A DNA stretch of 64,000 bases from Antarctobacter heliothermus (GTDB lineage: Bacteria > Pseudomonadota > Alphaproteobacteria > Rhodobacterales > Rhodobacteraceae), in assembly GCF_002237555.1 (NCBI RefSeq), contig NZ_CP022540.1, forward strand, positions 4,035,001 to 4,099,000, in the 5' to 3' direction. Shown in pieces: positions 17,131 through 26,159 of this stretch (positions are counted from its first letter, which is position 1; the number at the start of each line of letters is the position of its first letter). The position numbers were made by a program, and so were the translations under genes. Under the pieces are notes generated by a model. It was not told where the DNA came from. It did not search any database and saw only the letters and a program-made list of their open reading frames with translations.

Positions 17131-17578
17131 CAACGCTCTGCACCTGAACCAATAACTGCCGAGATCCTCCAATCTGCCCTGAGCCAGTTATCCACGGTGA
17201 CGTGCTACCCAAAGAATCCCTCATTCATAACGAGAGTCTGCAGGTTCGGTTTAGATAATCGCGGGTTCTGGGTTGGGCAAGTGCGGCGGGCGCGGAGTCC
17301 TAAAATTGCTCAAACGACTGCCGTTCTTGCTTTGGCGTTTGGTTTCCGAGCGATGAGTGCGGCCTGACCGTATTGTCGTCATAGCGCCAGAGGGCCAGCT
17401 CGCGCCGCGCACCGTCCAGAGTGTCGAATATTTCCTCATTCAGGTGCTCATCGCGCAGGTTGCCGTTGAACGCCCCGATGAAGGCGTTCTGTTGCGGCTT
17501 GCCGGGGTCGATGTAATGCCATGGAATGGCGCTCTGGTCCGCCCATCTAAGGATGGCCCGATGGGTGAACTCCGTGCC

Positions 17579-17715
17579 GTAACACCTTCGGAATGTTGTT
17601 GATGTTGAGGCTATGATTGCCTGCGCAGCCCCCAAATAGCGCAGCAGGTGATCATAGCCGGGTCTCAGGTCCCTACAGTGGTTTTGCACAAACCACGCCG
17701 CAAGGGAGACCGACT
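17579..17715 (+). ncRNA. Candidate bridge RNA region of the IS110
   Basis: IS110 elements encode a structured bridge RNA in a non-coding end. The left end here contains a 9-bp perfect inverted repeat GGCTATGAT (17609-17617) / ATCATAGCC (17651-17659), enclosing CTGCGC/GCGCAG, which makes one long stem-loop. The placement upstream of the transposase fits the IS110 subgroup. The loop sequences have not been matched to target and donor. Confidence 0.4.
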
Positions 17716-18948
17716 ATGACCGATGCCACTATTGCACAAACCGAGCCTGTTTTGGTTGCGATTGATATCGCAAAGGCCCGCCATGAAGTCTTGATCGCTG
17801 TTCCGGGCCGAAAGCGCCGCCGCCGTTTGACCGTTCTCAACCAGCTCGACGAATTCAATCGATTGATCTCTACACTCTCAGAGTATGATCGTCCTGTCCG
17901 CGCGGCTTTTGAGGCTACAGGCAATTACCATCGCGCTCTCGCTTACCGGCTTGGGGTGGCCGGTTTCGATGTGAAGCTGGTGTCTTCGGTCGCATTGGCG
18001 CGCACCCGTGAGGCTTTGAACAACAGTTGGGACAAGAACGATCCGAAAGACGCGCAAGTCATCCTGCATATGATGCTGATCGGGAACGAGCAGTTTTACC
18101 ACGACCCAATGCTGAGCGGTACGAATGATCTTCAGGAGTTGTCCAAGACGCACGACATAGTCTCGCGCTCAAAGACGGAACTTTGGCATCGGGTGCTGAC
18201 CCACTACCTGCCGCTGTATTGGCCCGAGGCTGACCGCTTTCATCGCAGCTCACGCAGCGATTGGTTCTTTGCCTTTCTCGAACGTTATCCTTCACCGCAT
18301 TTCATCTCTGCCATGGACCAAGAGGCTTTCATTGCAGATGCTTGGGACGTGGTCGGCCGCAAAGTGTCAAAAGAACGTTTGCTTGCAGATATTTATCAGA
18401 CCGCCAAGTTCTCTGTAGGCCTGCCAATTGCGCCGGACTCCGACGCTGCAAGGATGTTCCGTTTGGTCTTGGGTGAAGGGCGCGGCCTGATTGCCAAACG
18501 CAACGAGATTGAGGATCGCGCCGTTGAGCTTCTCAAGACCAACGACGACTATCAACTGCTAACATCCATCCCAGGGATCGGGCTGATCAACGCGCTGACC
18601 ATCCTTGCAGAAGCAGGCGATCTGCGCCGCTTTCGGCATCACCGCCAATTTTTGAAGTTCTGTGGGATGGACCTCGCAACGATCCAGTCGGGCACATTCC
18701 GTGGCCAAACCAAGCTCTCAAAATATGGGAATGCCAGATTACGCCGCACGCTCTGGATGGCCGGTCAGGTCGCCATCATGCAAAAGACCAACAGCTTCCG
18801 CGACAAGTTCGAGCGTTACATCGCCAAGGATCGTCAAAACACGCATTTACGTCGCAAGGCGTATACCGCAATCGCCGCAAAAATGGCCCGCACCGTGCAT
18901 GGGATAATAAACCGCGGCGAACCCTATCGTCCCTTCTTTGAGGGATGA
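17716..18948 (+). CDS. IS110-family transposase (DEDD recombinase)
   Basis: 410 aa, intact. The N-terminal RuvC-like DEDD domain shows VLVAIDIAKARHEVLI, AAFEATGNYHRALAYRL and NSWDKNDPKDAQVILHMML. The C-terminal Transposase_20 domain shows LLTSIPGIGLINALTILAEA, FLKFCGMDLATIQSGTFRGQ and KYGNARLRRTLWMAGQ, including the conserved serine region. GGGAG precedes the ATG. Codon use is plainer and less GC-rich than in the neighbours. Interrupts the IS3 orfB. Confidence 0.95.
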   Translation: MTDATIAQTEPVLVAIDIAKARHEVLIAVPGRKRRRRLTVLNQLDEFNRLISTLSEYDRPVRAAFEATGNYHRALAYRLGVAGFDVKLVSSVALARTREALNNSWDKNDPKDAQVILHMMLIGNEQFYHDPMLSGTNDLQELSKTHDIVSRSKTELWHRVLTHYLPLYWPEADRFHRSSRSDWFFAFLERYPSPHFISAMDQEAFIADAWDVVGRKVSKERLLADIYQTAKFSVGLPIAPDSDAARMFRLVLGEGRGLIAKRNEIEDRAVELLKTNDDYQLLTSIPGIGLINALTILAEAGDLRRFRHHRQFLKFCGMDLATIQSGTFRGQTKLSKYGNARLRRTLWMAGQVAIMQKTNSFRDKFERYIAKDRQNTHLRRKAYTAIAAKMARTVHGIINRGEPYRPFFEG

Positions 18949-19583
18949 TTGACAGCAGAAGGACCTTTCTCTGTAAGGGCCGTAGAGGCGAGCATTCGAC
19001 CTCGTAGATAATGTTCAGGCCTTCTGCTCAACGACCCGAAGATCTCGTCTTAAGGACGGTGAGAGCCGCAATAAGCGTACTCTGTGTTTGTTATGGGAGA
19101 GACATGTTGTTGACCAAAATGCCGAACTGACACACATTCGAACGTGCTGGAACGCTTCAGCATGACAATGACCTGATGCCAAATCAGCCAATTATTCCGC
19201 GCATAGGACGTTATCACTGACAATGCAACCGGGCTTGCCGTAGATCCGGGCGAGTGCGTCCAGCTCTCGGGTCACGCGCTCGCCTGAAATGCTGGTGTCG
19301 GCGGCCAGGTACAGGTTTTCGCGGCAGCAATCGTCGATTTCCGCCAGGATACGGAACTCGCGTAAAGCGCCGAAGCTGTCGGCGAGAAAGTCCAGAGACC
19401 AACGTGCATTGCGGCGCACCACCTGCCGCGTGGGCGTGCGCGTGCCTTGGGCCTGCTTGCGATCGCGTCGTCGTTTCACTAAAAGCCCCTCCCCCAAATA
19501 TAGCCGATAGAGTATCTCGTGGTTCTTGATCATACCCTTGCGTTCGAGCAGGATGCCGATCCGACGAAAGCAGAGCCGACGTC

Positions 19584-20975
19584 GCTTTCCGGAGATATGC
19601 GCGAAAGTTGGTGATGCCCTGAGGGGCGACATATCATGGCGGTGTCGAAGCGCCGTCAATTCTCAACCGAGAAAGGGATATGCCACATGCAAGAGAATAC
19701 CATCACCCAGCTATCTGATCCATCCGGGATTTCGCCGGACCCGCTGACCGACCTCATCCGGGACGGCGCGCGCAAGCTGATCGAGCAGGCGATTGAGGCG
19801 GAACTGTCCACGCTGCTTGGCGCCTTTGCCGATCACAAGCTTGAGGATGGTCGCGCAAGACTGGTTCGTCATGGGCACCTGCCCGAGCGTGAGATTTTGA
19901 CCGGTGTCGGGCCTGTTGCCGTGACGGTGCCGCGTGTGCGGGACCGCAAGCCGGGCACGGACAAGATCGCGTTCACGCCCAGCATCCTGCCGCGGTATCT
20001 GCGCAAGGCAAAGTCGGTCGAAGAGCTGCTGCCCTGGCTTTACCTGAAGGGCGTGTCCACCGGCGATTTCAGTGAGGCGCTTGCCGCCCTGCTGGGGCCA
20101 CACGCCAAGGGCCTCTCGGCCACTACGATCACGCGGCTGAAAGCGGACTGGTGGTCCGAGTACGAGGCCTGGGAAAAGCGTGACCTCGGCACCCGGCGGT
20201 TTCTCTACATCTGGGCCGACGGCGTCTATTTCAAGCCGCGAAGGGCCGAGGAAAAACAATGCGTTTTGGTGATCGTGGGTGCGGATGAATACGGCCGCAA
20301 GGAGCTGCTGGCCATGACCGACGGCTTCCGCGAAAGCACTCAGAGTTGGCGCGAGGTTCTGCTCGATCTCAAACGCCGCGGACTGAAGCAGGATCCCAAG
20401 CTCGCCATAGGCGACGGCGCCCTGGGGTTCTGGGCGGCACTGCGCGAGGTCTTCCCCTCGACACAGGAGCAGCGGTGCTGGCTCCACAAAACCATGAACG
20501 TGCTCAACGCGCTGCCGAAATCGGTGCAAGCCAAGGCCAAGGCGCACCTGCACGACATCTGGCAGGCCGAAACCCGAGCCGCGGCGTCGGCCGCCTTCGA
20601 CTTCTTCGTCGATGCCTACGGCGTGAAATGGGACAAGGCAGTCGCCAAGTTGGTCAAGGATCGGGATGCACTACTGACCTTCTACGACTACCCGGCCGAA
20701 CACTGGAAACACATCCGGACGTCAAATCCGATCGAGAGCACGTTCGCCGCCGTCAGACACAGGACGAAACGCACCAAGGGCTGCCTCAGCCGCAAGACTG
20801 GGCTCGCCATGGCTTTCCGGCTGATGATGTCTGCTCAGACGAAATGGCGAAAACTCGACGGGCGGAATCGCCTCCCGGAGGTCATCAGCGGGGTTGAGTT
20901 CCGCGACGGCGTCCGCCAACTTCAAAACGCCGCCTGATCACGCGTCACCAACTTCTGCGCATATCTCCGCTTTCC
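19584..20975 (+). mobile_element. IS256-family insertion sequence with target duplication
   Basis: About 1.38 kb. Long imperfect inverted ends of some 27 bp (19591-19617, starting GGAGATATGCGC; 20942-20968, ending GCGCATATCTCC) bracket the gene. GCTTTCC stands immediately outside both ends (19584-19590 and 20969-20975), giving a direct repeat of at least 7 bp, close to the 8-9 bp usual for IS256. Joining the flanks restores the IS3 orfB frame. Confidence 0.9.
19687..20937 (+). CDS. IS256-family (mutator) transposase
   Basis: 416 aa from MQENTITQLSDPSG; an upstream in-frame ATG at 19636 is possible. Mutator-type landmarks: LIRDGARKLIEQAIEAELST, ILPRYLRKAKSVEELLPWLY, LYIWADGVYFKPR (first D), AIGDGALGFWAALREVFPST (second D), RCWLHKTMNVLNALPKS and TSNPIESTFAAVRHRTKRTK (E). 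All three acidic residues and the full length are present, so the enzyme appears functional. Confidence 0.95.
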   Translation: MQENTITQLSDPSGISPDPLTDLIRDGARKLIEQAIEAELSTLLGAFADHKLEDGRARLVRHGHLPEREILTGVGPVAVTVPRVRDRKPGTDKIAFTPSILPRYLRKAKSVEELLPWLYLKGVSTGDFSEALAALLGPHAKGLSATTITRLKADWWSEYEAWEKRDLGTRRFLYIWADGVYFKPRRAEEKQCVLVIVGADEYGRKELLAMTDGFRESTQSWREVLLDLKRRGLKQDPKLAIGDGALGFWAALREVFPSTQEQRCWLHKTMNVLNALPKSVQAKAKAHLHDIWQAETRAAASAAFDFFVDAYGVKWDKAVAKLVKDRDALLTFYDYPAEHWKHIRTSNPIESTFAAVRHRTKRTKGCLSRKTGLAMAFRLMMSAQTKWRKLDGRNRLPEVISGVEFRDGVRQLQNAA

Positions 20976-21135
20976 GGCAATCTCCTGCATTTCCTTGCGG
21001 GTTTCTGGGCAGTTCAGCGGGCGTTCGCGCCGAACCGTCTTTGGGCGACATCCAGCGGCCTACAGGCCCGGCGCTGTGAGATGTTGTGATCCCGCATCGA
21101 CCCGAGCGCTGCCTCTTGCCGCCTGGTCAATGTCG

Positions 21136-21440
21136 TCAGATCTTTCCTGGCAGGTCTTTCAGCACGACGTTGTCCAGCATGATATCGGCCAGCTTGGGTT
21201 CTCGTCCTCCAGTGCCTTCAACCTGGCCGCCTCGGACACCGCCCCTCCCGGGATCATCCTGCGCACAACCCTGCCATGCAGTGCATGCCGCCATACTTGG
21301 ACTTGAACTTGAACTTGTAGAACGTGGCCGTGCTCTGGCCATGGCTGCGGGAACAACTCAACAGTCGGAATGCCCGCCTCTTGTTCTTGGATCTTCCCGA
21401 TTATCTGGGCCTCGGTGAAACGACTATTCGCATTCGTCTG
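21136..21440 (-). pseudogene. IS3-family orfA, degenerate
   Basis: Fragments in several frames match IS3 orfA: FTEAQIIGKIQEQEAGIPTV (helix-turn-helix start), FKFKSKYGGM, RLKALEDEN and KLADIMLDNVVLKDLPGKI. At least two indels separate them. It stands directly upstream of orfB on the same strand, as in intact IS3 elements. Confidence 0.7.
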
Positions 21441-21463
21441 TTCCTTCGGAGTTGCCGCCGACT

Positions 21464-21697
21464 CTACATCATCGTGAGGGATTTTGCGGGGGGCAGAGCA
21501 TAAGTCATCGCGCCCCTTGTGGCGACAATGATTCTCAGGACAGGTAAACTGCGCAGCGACAAAAACACTGGAGTAGTTGCGTCATCCAGACGAGAAGAGA
21601 TCGTTAGTTCCTGCCCGTGGTCGCCCTGCAAAATGGCCACAATAAACGGCGGTTCTGGGCCGTCCAAGCCGATGGCCTGTAACCCTGCGACCGTCAT
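21464..21697 (-). CDS. Hypothetical ORF, doubtful
   Basis: 77 aa from MTVAGLQAIGLDGPEPPFIV; a longer form would overlap the tetR-type gene. No family recognised. It begins 10 bases after the TetR gene stop and ends at the IS3 border, so it may be the remains of a gene truncated by the element. Confidence 0.2.
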   Translation of the reverse strand: MTVAGLQAIGLDGPEPPFIVAILQGDHGQELTISSRLDDATTPVFLSLRSLPVLRIIVATRGAMTYALPPAKSLTMM

Positions 21698-21707
21698 CCT
21701 GTGGAGT

Positions 21708-22433
21708 TCAAGCGTCGCGTGGTAGAGCCCCCTTATCAACCACGCAGGCCGAAAGCACGACTTCCTGAACGATGGCTATATAAGCCTCAATCGTCACGGC
21801 GCGGCGACGGTATTTAGCGCGTTTTACATACCAATCCTGCAATAACGGCTTGATTAAAGCAGGCAACAGCGGTGACGTATCCGCGCGAAATACACCTGCT
21901 TTGATGCCTGCAGTCAGCGCATTGGCCAAATAGCCCTCGGTTAGTTCTTCACTATCAATAGCCATGCGCCGCTCGGCTTGTGGAAAGTTCTTTGCCTCCA
22001 TGAATGCGAAAGTGAACCAGGGCTGCATTTGTTCGGTCATCTGGACATGGGTCGCGATCAGCCAGTTGAGGTGCGCCACCGGATTATCGCACACCACGTC
22101 AGGGGGTGAGGACAACACACGTTGAACAGCAGCAGTTACCTCAGACAGGATCATGTTTAACAATGTCGTTTTGCTGTCGAAGTAGGCGTAAAGCCCACCC
22201 ATCGACACGCCGGAAGCACGCGACAGGTCTCTAAGTGACATTGCATGGAACCCTTTGCGGTTCGACACGTCCAACGCGGCATCAACAATCACACTCAGCT
22301 TGCGCAACGCAAATTCCGGTTTCTTGACACTGATCGTTTCTCGATGCCGATCAAGCATGTAGCGGCACAATGCTTCGTTTGTCAGATCCTCGTAGTCCAG
22401 CACGCGCGCCGCCCTCCCTTGCCGTTCCTGCAT
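21708..22433 (-). CDS. TetR-family transcriptional regulator
   Basis: 241 aa from the ATG at 22433; a TTG 30 bases upstream is the alternative, but AGGAGG lies between the two. After a 40-residue N-terminal extension come the TetR helices: IVDAALDVSNRKGFHAMSLR, DLSRASGVSMGGLYAYFDSK, TTLLNMILSEV. The C-terminal domain contains PWFTFAFMEAKNFPQAERR, as in repressors of acyl-CoA-related operons. Divergent from the SDR gene with 124 bases between, and probably controls the catabolic cluster in response to an acyl-CoA. Confidence 0.9.
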   Translation of the reverse strand: MQERQGRAARVLDYEDLTNEALCRYMLDRHRETISVKKPEFALRKLSVIVDAALDVSNRKGFHAMSLRDLSRASGVSMGGLYAYFDSKTTLLNMILSEVTAAVQRVLSSPPDVVCDNPVAHLNWLIATHVQMTEQMQPWFTFAFMEAKNFPQAERRMAIDSEELTEGYLANALTAGIKAGVFRADTSPLLPALIKPLLQDWYVKRAKYRRRAVTIEAYIAIVQEVVLSACVVDKGALPRDA

Positions 22434-22505
22434 TCTCTTACTGGCCCCTCCTACCTTTACCAACAGAAGGCTTGCACGAATGCGAATCCTATTCTAGCGT
22501 ATAAA

Positions 22506-22519
22506 ACGAACGCTCGCTC
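22506..22519. promoter_or_regulatory. Possible TetR operator
   Basis: ACGAACGCTCGCTC in the divergent intergenic region contains the imperfect palindrome GAACG-CT-CGCTC (GARCG/CGYTC). TetR regulators of fatty-acid and acyl-CoA operons often bind GAACG..CGTTC-type sites. No second copy was seen. Confidence 0.35.
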
Positions 22520-22557
22520 TATTTAAGTGAGTCTGTTGCCAAGAAGGGGGGAGGCAT

Positions 22558-23340
22558 TTGACGCATCTATCCGCACATGACGCGCACCCAACGGTATGGC
22601 CAGGCCTTGCTGGCAAGACCGCTCTTGTCACCGGTGCATCCTCTGGACTGGGCGCGCATTTTGCGCAGCTTCTGGGCGCAAACGGGGTTAGGGTTACTGT
22701 GGCCGCCCGTCGCGTGGAACGTGTCAAAGCTGTTTGTAACAAAATCAGTTCCCAAGGTGGTTTGGCAGAGCCGTTGGCGCTTGACGTCGCCGACCCGGCC
22801 TCCGTCACCTCGGCGTTAGAGGGCACGCCTTTTGACATCGTTATCAATAACGCAGGCACCACACTTTCCGCCTCTGCCTTGGATCACTCCGGCGTCGATA
22901 TCGATCGCATTATCGACACCAACCTAAAGGGTGCGTTTCATGTGGCGCGCACAACAGCTGACGCCATGGCCAAAGAAGGGAACGGCGGCACAATCGTGAA
23001 TGTCGCTTCCATTCTAGGACAACGAGTCGCCGGCCATGTCGCCGCCTATGCCGCTTCCAAAGCCGGGCTTATACAACTCTCCCGCGCGTTGGCATTGGAG
23101 TGGGCGCGACACAAAATACGCGTCAATGCACTTTGCCCCGGATACATAGAAACAGAACTCAACCGCGACTTCTTCGCCTCGGACGCTGGCAAGGCGCTGA
23201 TCCGTCGTGTTCCACAAAGAAGGCTGGGACAACCCGCCGATCTGGACGGACCTCTTTTGCTTCTTGTTTCCGATCTGGGCCGTTTCATGACCGGAACAGA
23301 AATTGTGGCCGATGGTGGCCACCTCGTTTCATCGCTGTGA
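22558..23340 (+). CDS. Short-chain dehydrogenase/reductase (SDR)
   Basis: 260 aa, TTG start with a strong GGGGGGAGG site 2 bases before it. Classical SDR features: TGASSGLGAHFAQLLGANG (NAD(P) site, residues about 25-45), NNAGTT, the catalytic S-x12-YAASKAG (SILGQRVAGHVAAYAASKAG) and CPGYIETEL. It should oxidise or reduce a hydroxyacyl or keto compound. It opens the operon divergent from TetR, with 11 bases to the acyl-CoA dehydrogenase gene. In lva-type pathways an SDR acts on a 3-hydroxyacyl-CoA, which is a plausible role here. Confidence 0.9.
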   Translation: MTHLSAHDAHPTVWPGLAGKTALVTGASSGLGAHFAQLLGANGVRVTVAARRVERVKAVCNKISSQGGLAEPLALDVADPASVTSALEGTPFDIVINNAGTTLSASALDHSGVDIDRIIDTNLKGAFHVARTTADAMAKEGNGGTIVNVASILGQRVAGHVAAYAASKAGLIQLSRALALEWARHKIRVNALCPGYIETELNRDFFASDAGKALIRRVPQRRLGQPADLDGPLLLLVSDLGRFMTGTEIVADGGHLVSSL

Positions 23341-23351
23341 AGGAGAAACGT

Positions 23352-24560
23352 ATGGATTTCACCATTTCCCCCGAGATCGAAGATTTTCGCGCCCGTATCG
23401 CGCGGTTCGTGGCGGATGAAATCCTTCCCGCGGAAGACCTGCGTGCCAATTGGGACGACCATGACAACATCACCTATAATGCGATGGAGCCGCTGCGCGC
23501 CAAAGCGCGGGATCTGGGCTTGTGGTGCTTGCAGCTCAAGCGGGAGACCGGCGGTCAGGGGCTGGGCAAGATTGGAATGGCCGTCTGCTACGAAGAGATG
23601 AATCGCTCGATCTTTGGCCCCGTGATCTTCAATTCAGCCGCGCCTGACGATGGCAACATGATGGTGCTCGAACAGGCGGGTACACCTGAACAAAAGGACC
23701 GCTGGCTCGCCCCGATTGTACGGGGCGATGTGCGCTCTTCTTTCGTGATGACTGAGCCACATCCGGGCGGCGGCTCCGATCCTGGCATGATGCAGACCAC
23801 CGCCACCAAGAAAGGTGATAAGTACATCATTCGAGGGCACAAATGGTTCATCACGGGGGCCGCAGACGCCAGTCACTTCATCCTGCTTGCGCGCACATCA
23901 GACGATCCGCGTCGGGGTTTGACCGCATTTTTGCACCACAAGGACGAACCCGGTTGGCGCATTGACCGTCGCATTCCGATCATGGGACCCGAAGAACATG
24001 GTGGCCACTGTGAGCTAATCTATGACGACATGGAGCTACCTGCGGATCGCGTGATCCTGGGCGAAGGAATGGGGCTCAAGGTAACCCAGATGCGACTTGG
24101 CCCTGCCAGGTTGACCCACTGTATGCGCTGGCTGGGGCTGGCCAAACGCTGCACCGAAATCGCAAAAGACTACGCCGAGACGCGTGAGGGGTTTGGTATT
24201 CGTCTGGCTGATCGCGAAAGCATCCAGATCAAGATGGGCGATCTCGCGATGGGGATCGAGATCGGTCGGTTGCTGGTGATGAAGGCCGCATGGGCACTGG
24301 ATCAAGGCAGTTTTGCCAAGAAAGAAGTGTCCATGGCCAAGATCCACTGTGCGAACCTACTGCATAAGGCGGCGGACGTCGCGATCCAGATCAATGGGGC
24401 GCGCGGCTATTCCAAAGATACCGTGCTGGAGTGGATTTACCGCTATGCCCGTCAGGCCCGATTGGTCGATGGCGCGGATGAAGTCCATCAGATGGTGCTG
24501 AACCGCCACCTGACCGATGAGGGGCGAAACTTCTGGAAATGGGAACCCGCTAAAAACTGA
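23352..24560 (+). CDS. Acyl-CoA dehydrogenase, ACAD10/11-like
   Basis: 402 aa, AAGGAGA before ATG. Full ACAD fold: FAD-binding FVMTEPHPGGGSDPGMMQT and HKWFITGAADASHF in the middle domain, and QINGARGYSKDTVLEWIYR near the end. Several segments are specific for the ACAD10/11 subgroup (SAAPDDGNMMVLEQAGTPEQ, EEHGGHCELIYDDMELPADR, VILGEGMGLKVTQMRLGPAR, THCMRWLGLAKRC). Enzymes of this type process phosphorylated 4-hydroxyacyl-CoAs together with a phosphotransferase-like kinase; that partner is encoded two genes downstream. Confidence 0.92.
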   Translation: MDFTISPEIEDFRARIARFVADEILPAEDLRANWDDHDNITYNAMEPLRAKARDLGLWCLQLKRETGGQGLGKIGMAVCYEEMNRSIFGPVIFNSAAPDDGNMMVLEQAGTPEQKDRWLAPIVRGDVRSSFVMTEPHPGGGSDPGMMQTTATKKGDKYIIRGHKWFITGAADASHFILLARTSDDPRRGLTAFLHHKDEPGWRIDRRIPIMGPEEHGGHCELIYDDMELPADRVILGEGMGLKVTQMRLGPARLTHCMRWLGLAKRCTEIAKDYAETREGFGIRLADRESIQIKMGDLAMGIEIGRLLVMKAAWALDQGSFAKKEVSMAKIHCANLLHKAADVAIQINGARGYSKDTVLEWIYRYARQARLVDGADEVHQMVLNRHLTDEGRNFWKWEPAKN

Positions 24561-24584
24561 ACCGCGTCTTTGGGAGGAGGCACA

Positions 24585-26159
24585 ATGTTCACCGATCTAC
24601 ATTTGGCGCCGCGCGCGGCCAACACGCGTCCGTTGACGCCGCTTGATCTGTTGTCTCGCACGCTTGAAGTGCATGGCAATAAGCCGGGCGTCGCATGGCG
24701 CGACCATCTCTGGACCTATGCGGAATTCGGTGACCTTGTTGCGCGGATGACAGGCTGGTTACGCACGCAGGGAGTGGGCGCCGGTGATGTGGTTTCCGTC
24801 ATCCTGAGCAACCGACCAGAGCTGCTTGCCGCCCACTTTGCAGTGCCTGCCCTGGGTGCGATCTTGAACACAATCAATACAAGGCTCGATCCGCAGGACA
24901 TTCTTTATATTCTCGATCATTCCGGCGCAAAACTACTGCTGACAGAACCTGCCACGCATGCTGCCCTGTCGGATTGCCCGGTGCCTATAGAAGTGCTCTG
25001 CGAAGCGCCTGACGATCTGTCGTCGCTGAACTTTTTCCACGGCCCCGTGCCTAGTTTTGATCTAACTGCCGCGATCGCGGATGAAAACCAGCCGATATCG
25101 CTCAATTATACGTCAGGCACGACCGGACGGCCCAAGGGCGTGGTGTACACTCATAGAAGCGCCTATCTGAACGCACTTGGGAATGTGCTGGGGATGGGGC
25201 TGACACAGGACAGTCGCTATCTCTGGACGCTGCCCATGTTTCACTGCAACGGCTGGTGCCATACATGGGCGGTGACTGCGGCGGCGGGTACGCATGTTTG
25301 CCTGGATCGCGTTGAACCGGCGCTGGTTGTCGACACAATCAAGGCGCGCAGCGTCACTCATATGTGTTGCGCTCCGGTGGTGCTATACATGCTGCTGGAC
25401 CACACCAGTTGCCCTATGCCGCATCGTGTCAAGGTTGCCATGGGTGGGGCCGCGCCAACGCCCGCCCTTTTGGCAGGGTTGGAGAAAATGGGCCTCGATC
25501 TGGTCCATCTTTACGGTCTGACCGAAAGTTATGGCCCCGTCACCATCAACGACCCCGGTGATAATGCCGCAATCGATCTTGAGGATCGCGCCCGTTATCT
25601 CGCACGACAGGGCCTGCGACATGTGACAGCGGCGCGCGCGCGCGTTGTTGACGATAAGGGCAATGAGGTCCCCGCAGATGGCAAGACCCAAGGCGAAATC
25701 GTGCTGGCGGGAAATACCGTCATGGCGGGGTATTACCGCAATCGCGAAGCCACTGAAGATGCCTTTCGTGACGGGGTTTTCCATTCAGGGGATATTGCCG
25801 TGATGCACCCGGATGGCCAGATCGAAATACGGGACCGCGCCAAGGATATCATCATTTCTGGTGGCGAAAACGTGTCGAGCCTTGAGGTGGAAGCCACGCT
25901 TCATCGTCATCCCGATGTCCTGTTTGCGGCCGTTGTGGCGGTCCCCGATCCGAAATGGGGCGAAGTGCCCTGCGCCTTTGTCGAACTCAAGGAAAACGGC
26001 ACACTTGATACCGCCACGGCGGACGCATTCTGCCGCCAACATTTGGCGGGTTTCAAACGCCCGAAATACTTTGTTTTCGGAGCCCTGCCCCGCACCGCCA
26101 CAGGCAAAATCCAGAAGTTTGAATTGCGCGAACGCGCCCGCAGTCGGATAGCATCATGA
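24585..26159 (+). CDS. Acyl-CoA synthetase (AMP-forming)
   Basis: 524 aa, GGGAGGAGG before ATG. Adenylate-forming motifs: LNYTSGTTGRPKGVVYTHRS (P-loop, residues about 170-190), HLYGLTESYGPVTINDPGD, FHSGDIAVMHPDGQIEIRDR, AKDIIISGGENVSSLEVE and the catalytic lysine in PRTATGKIQKFELRE. Related to medium-chain and DmdB-like ligases. It would activate the carboxylate brought in by the TRAP transporter. Its stop overlaps the start of the phosphotransferase gene (ATGA). Confidence 0.93.
   Translation: MFTDLHLAPRAANTRPLTPLDLLSRTLEVHGNKPGVAWRDHLWTYAEFGDLVARMTGWLRTQGVGAGDVVSVILSNRPELLAAHFAVPALGAILNTINTRLDPQDILYILDHSGAKLLLTEPATHAALSDCPVPIEVLCEAPDDLSSLNFFHGPVPSFDLTAAIADENQPISLNYTSGTTGRPKGVVYTHRSAYLNALGNVLGMGLTQDSRYLWTLPMFHCNGWCHTWAVTAAAGTHVCLDRVEPALVVDTIKARSVTHMCCAPVVLYMLLDHTSCPMPHRVKVAMGGAAPTPALLAGLEKMGLDLVHLYGLTESYGPVTINDPGDNAAIDLEDRARYLARQGLRHVTAARARVVDDKGNEVPADGKTQGEIVLAGNTVMAGYYRNREATEDAFRDGVFHSGDIAVMHPDGQIEIRDRAKDIIISGGENVSSLEVEATLHRHPDVLFAAVVAVPDPKWGEVPCAFVELKENGTLDTATADAFCRQHLAGFKRPKYFVFGALPRTATGKIQKFELRERARSRIAS

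Larger units (their letters stand above)
17579..19209 (+). mobile_element. IS110-family insertion sequence
   Basis: The limits follow from the interrupted IS3 orfB, whose codons GTEF and VSDN must have been adjacent. A GT dinucleotide is present at both junctions, fitting IS110 insertion at a 2-bp core without longer duplication. The element is about 1.63 kb: 135 bases of left non-coding end, one transposase gene and about 260 bases of right non-coding end. Confidence 0.75.
17300..21116 (-). pseudogene. IS3-family orfB transposase in three pieces
   Basis: Piece 1 (about 21116-20969) gives ISQRRACRPLDVAQ and, after a frame change, TVRRERPLNCPETRKEMQEI. Piece 2 (19590-19210) continues KRRRLCFRRIGILLERKGMI, ARWSLDFLADSFGALREFRI and GKPGCIVSDN. 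Piece 3 (17578-17300) resumes exactly at [15 protein letters not shown], then [20 protein letters not shown] and [14 protein letters not shown]. Together they give the integrase core of IS3 transposases, with D in SLDF and SDN and the glutamate position substituted: GAFNG where ESFNG is usual. That third catalytic residue therefore looks lost even apart from the insertions. Confidence 0.8.
17300..21470 (-). mobile_element. IS3-family element, interrupted by IS110 and IS256
   Basis: Read on the minus strand from about 21470 to 17300. orfA and orfB of one IS3-family element can be reconstructed by removing two inserted elements: an IS256 (about 19584-20975) within the N-terminal half of orfB and an IS110 (about 17579-19209) within the codons after VSDN. 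The outer ends of the IS3 element are not clear from the sequence. Confidence 0.8.
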
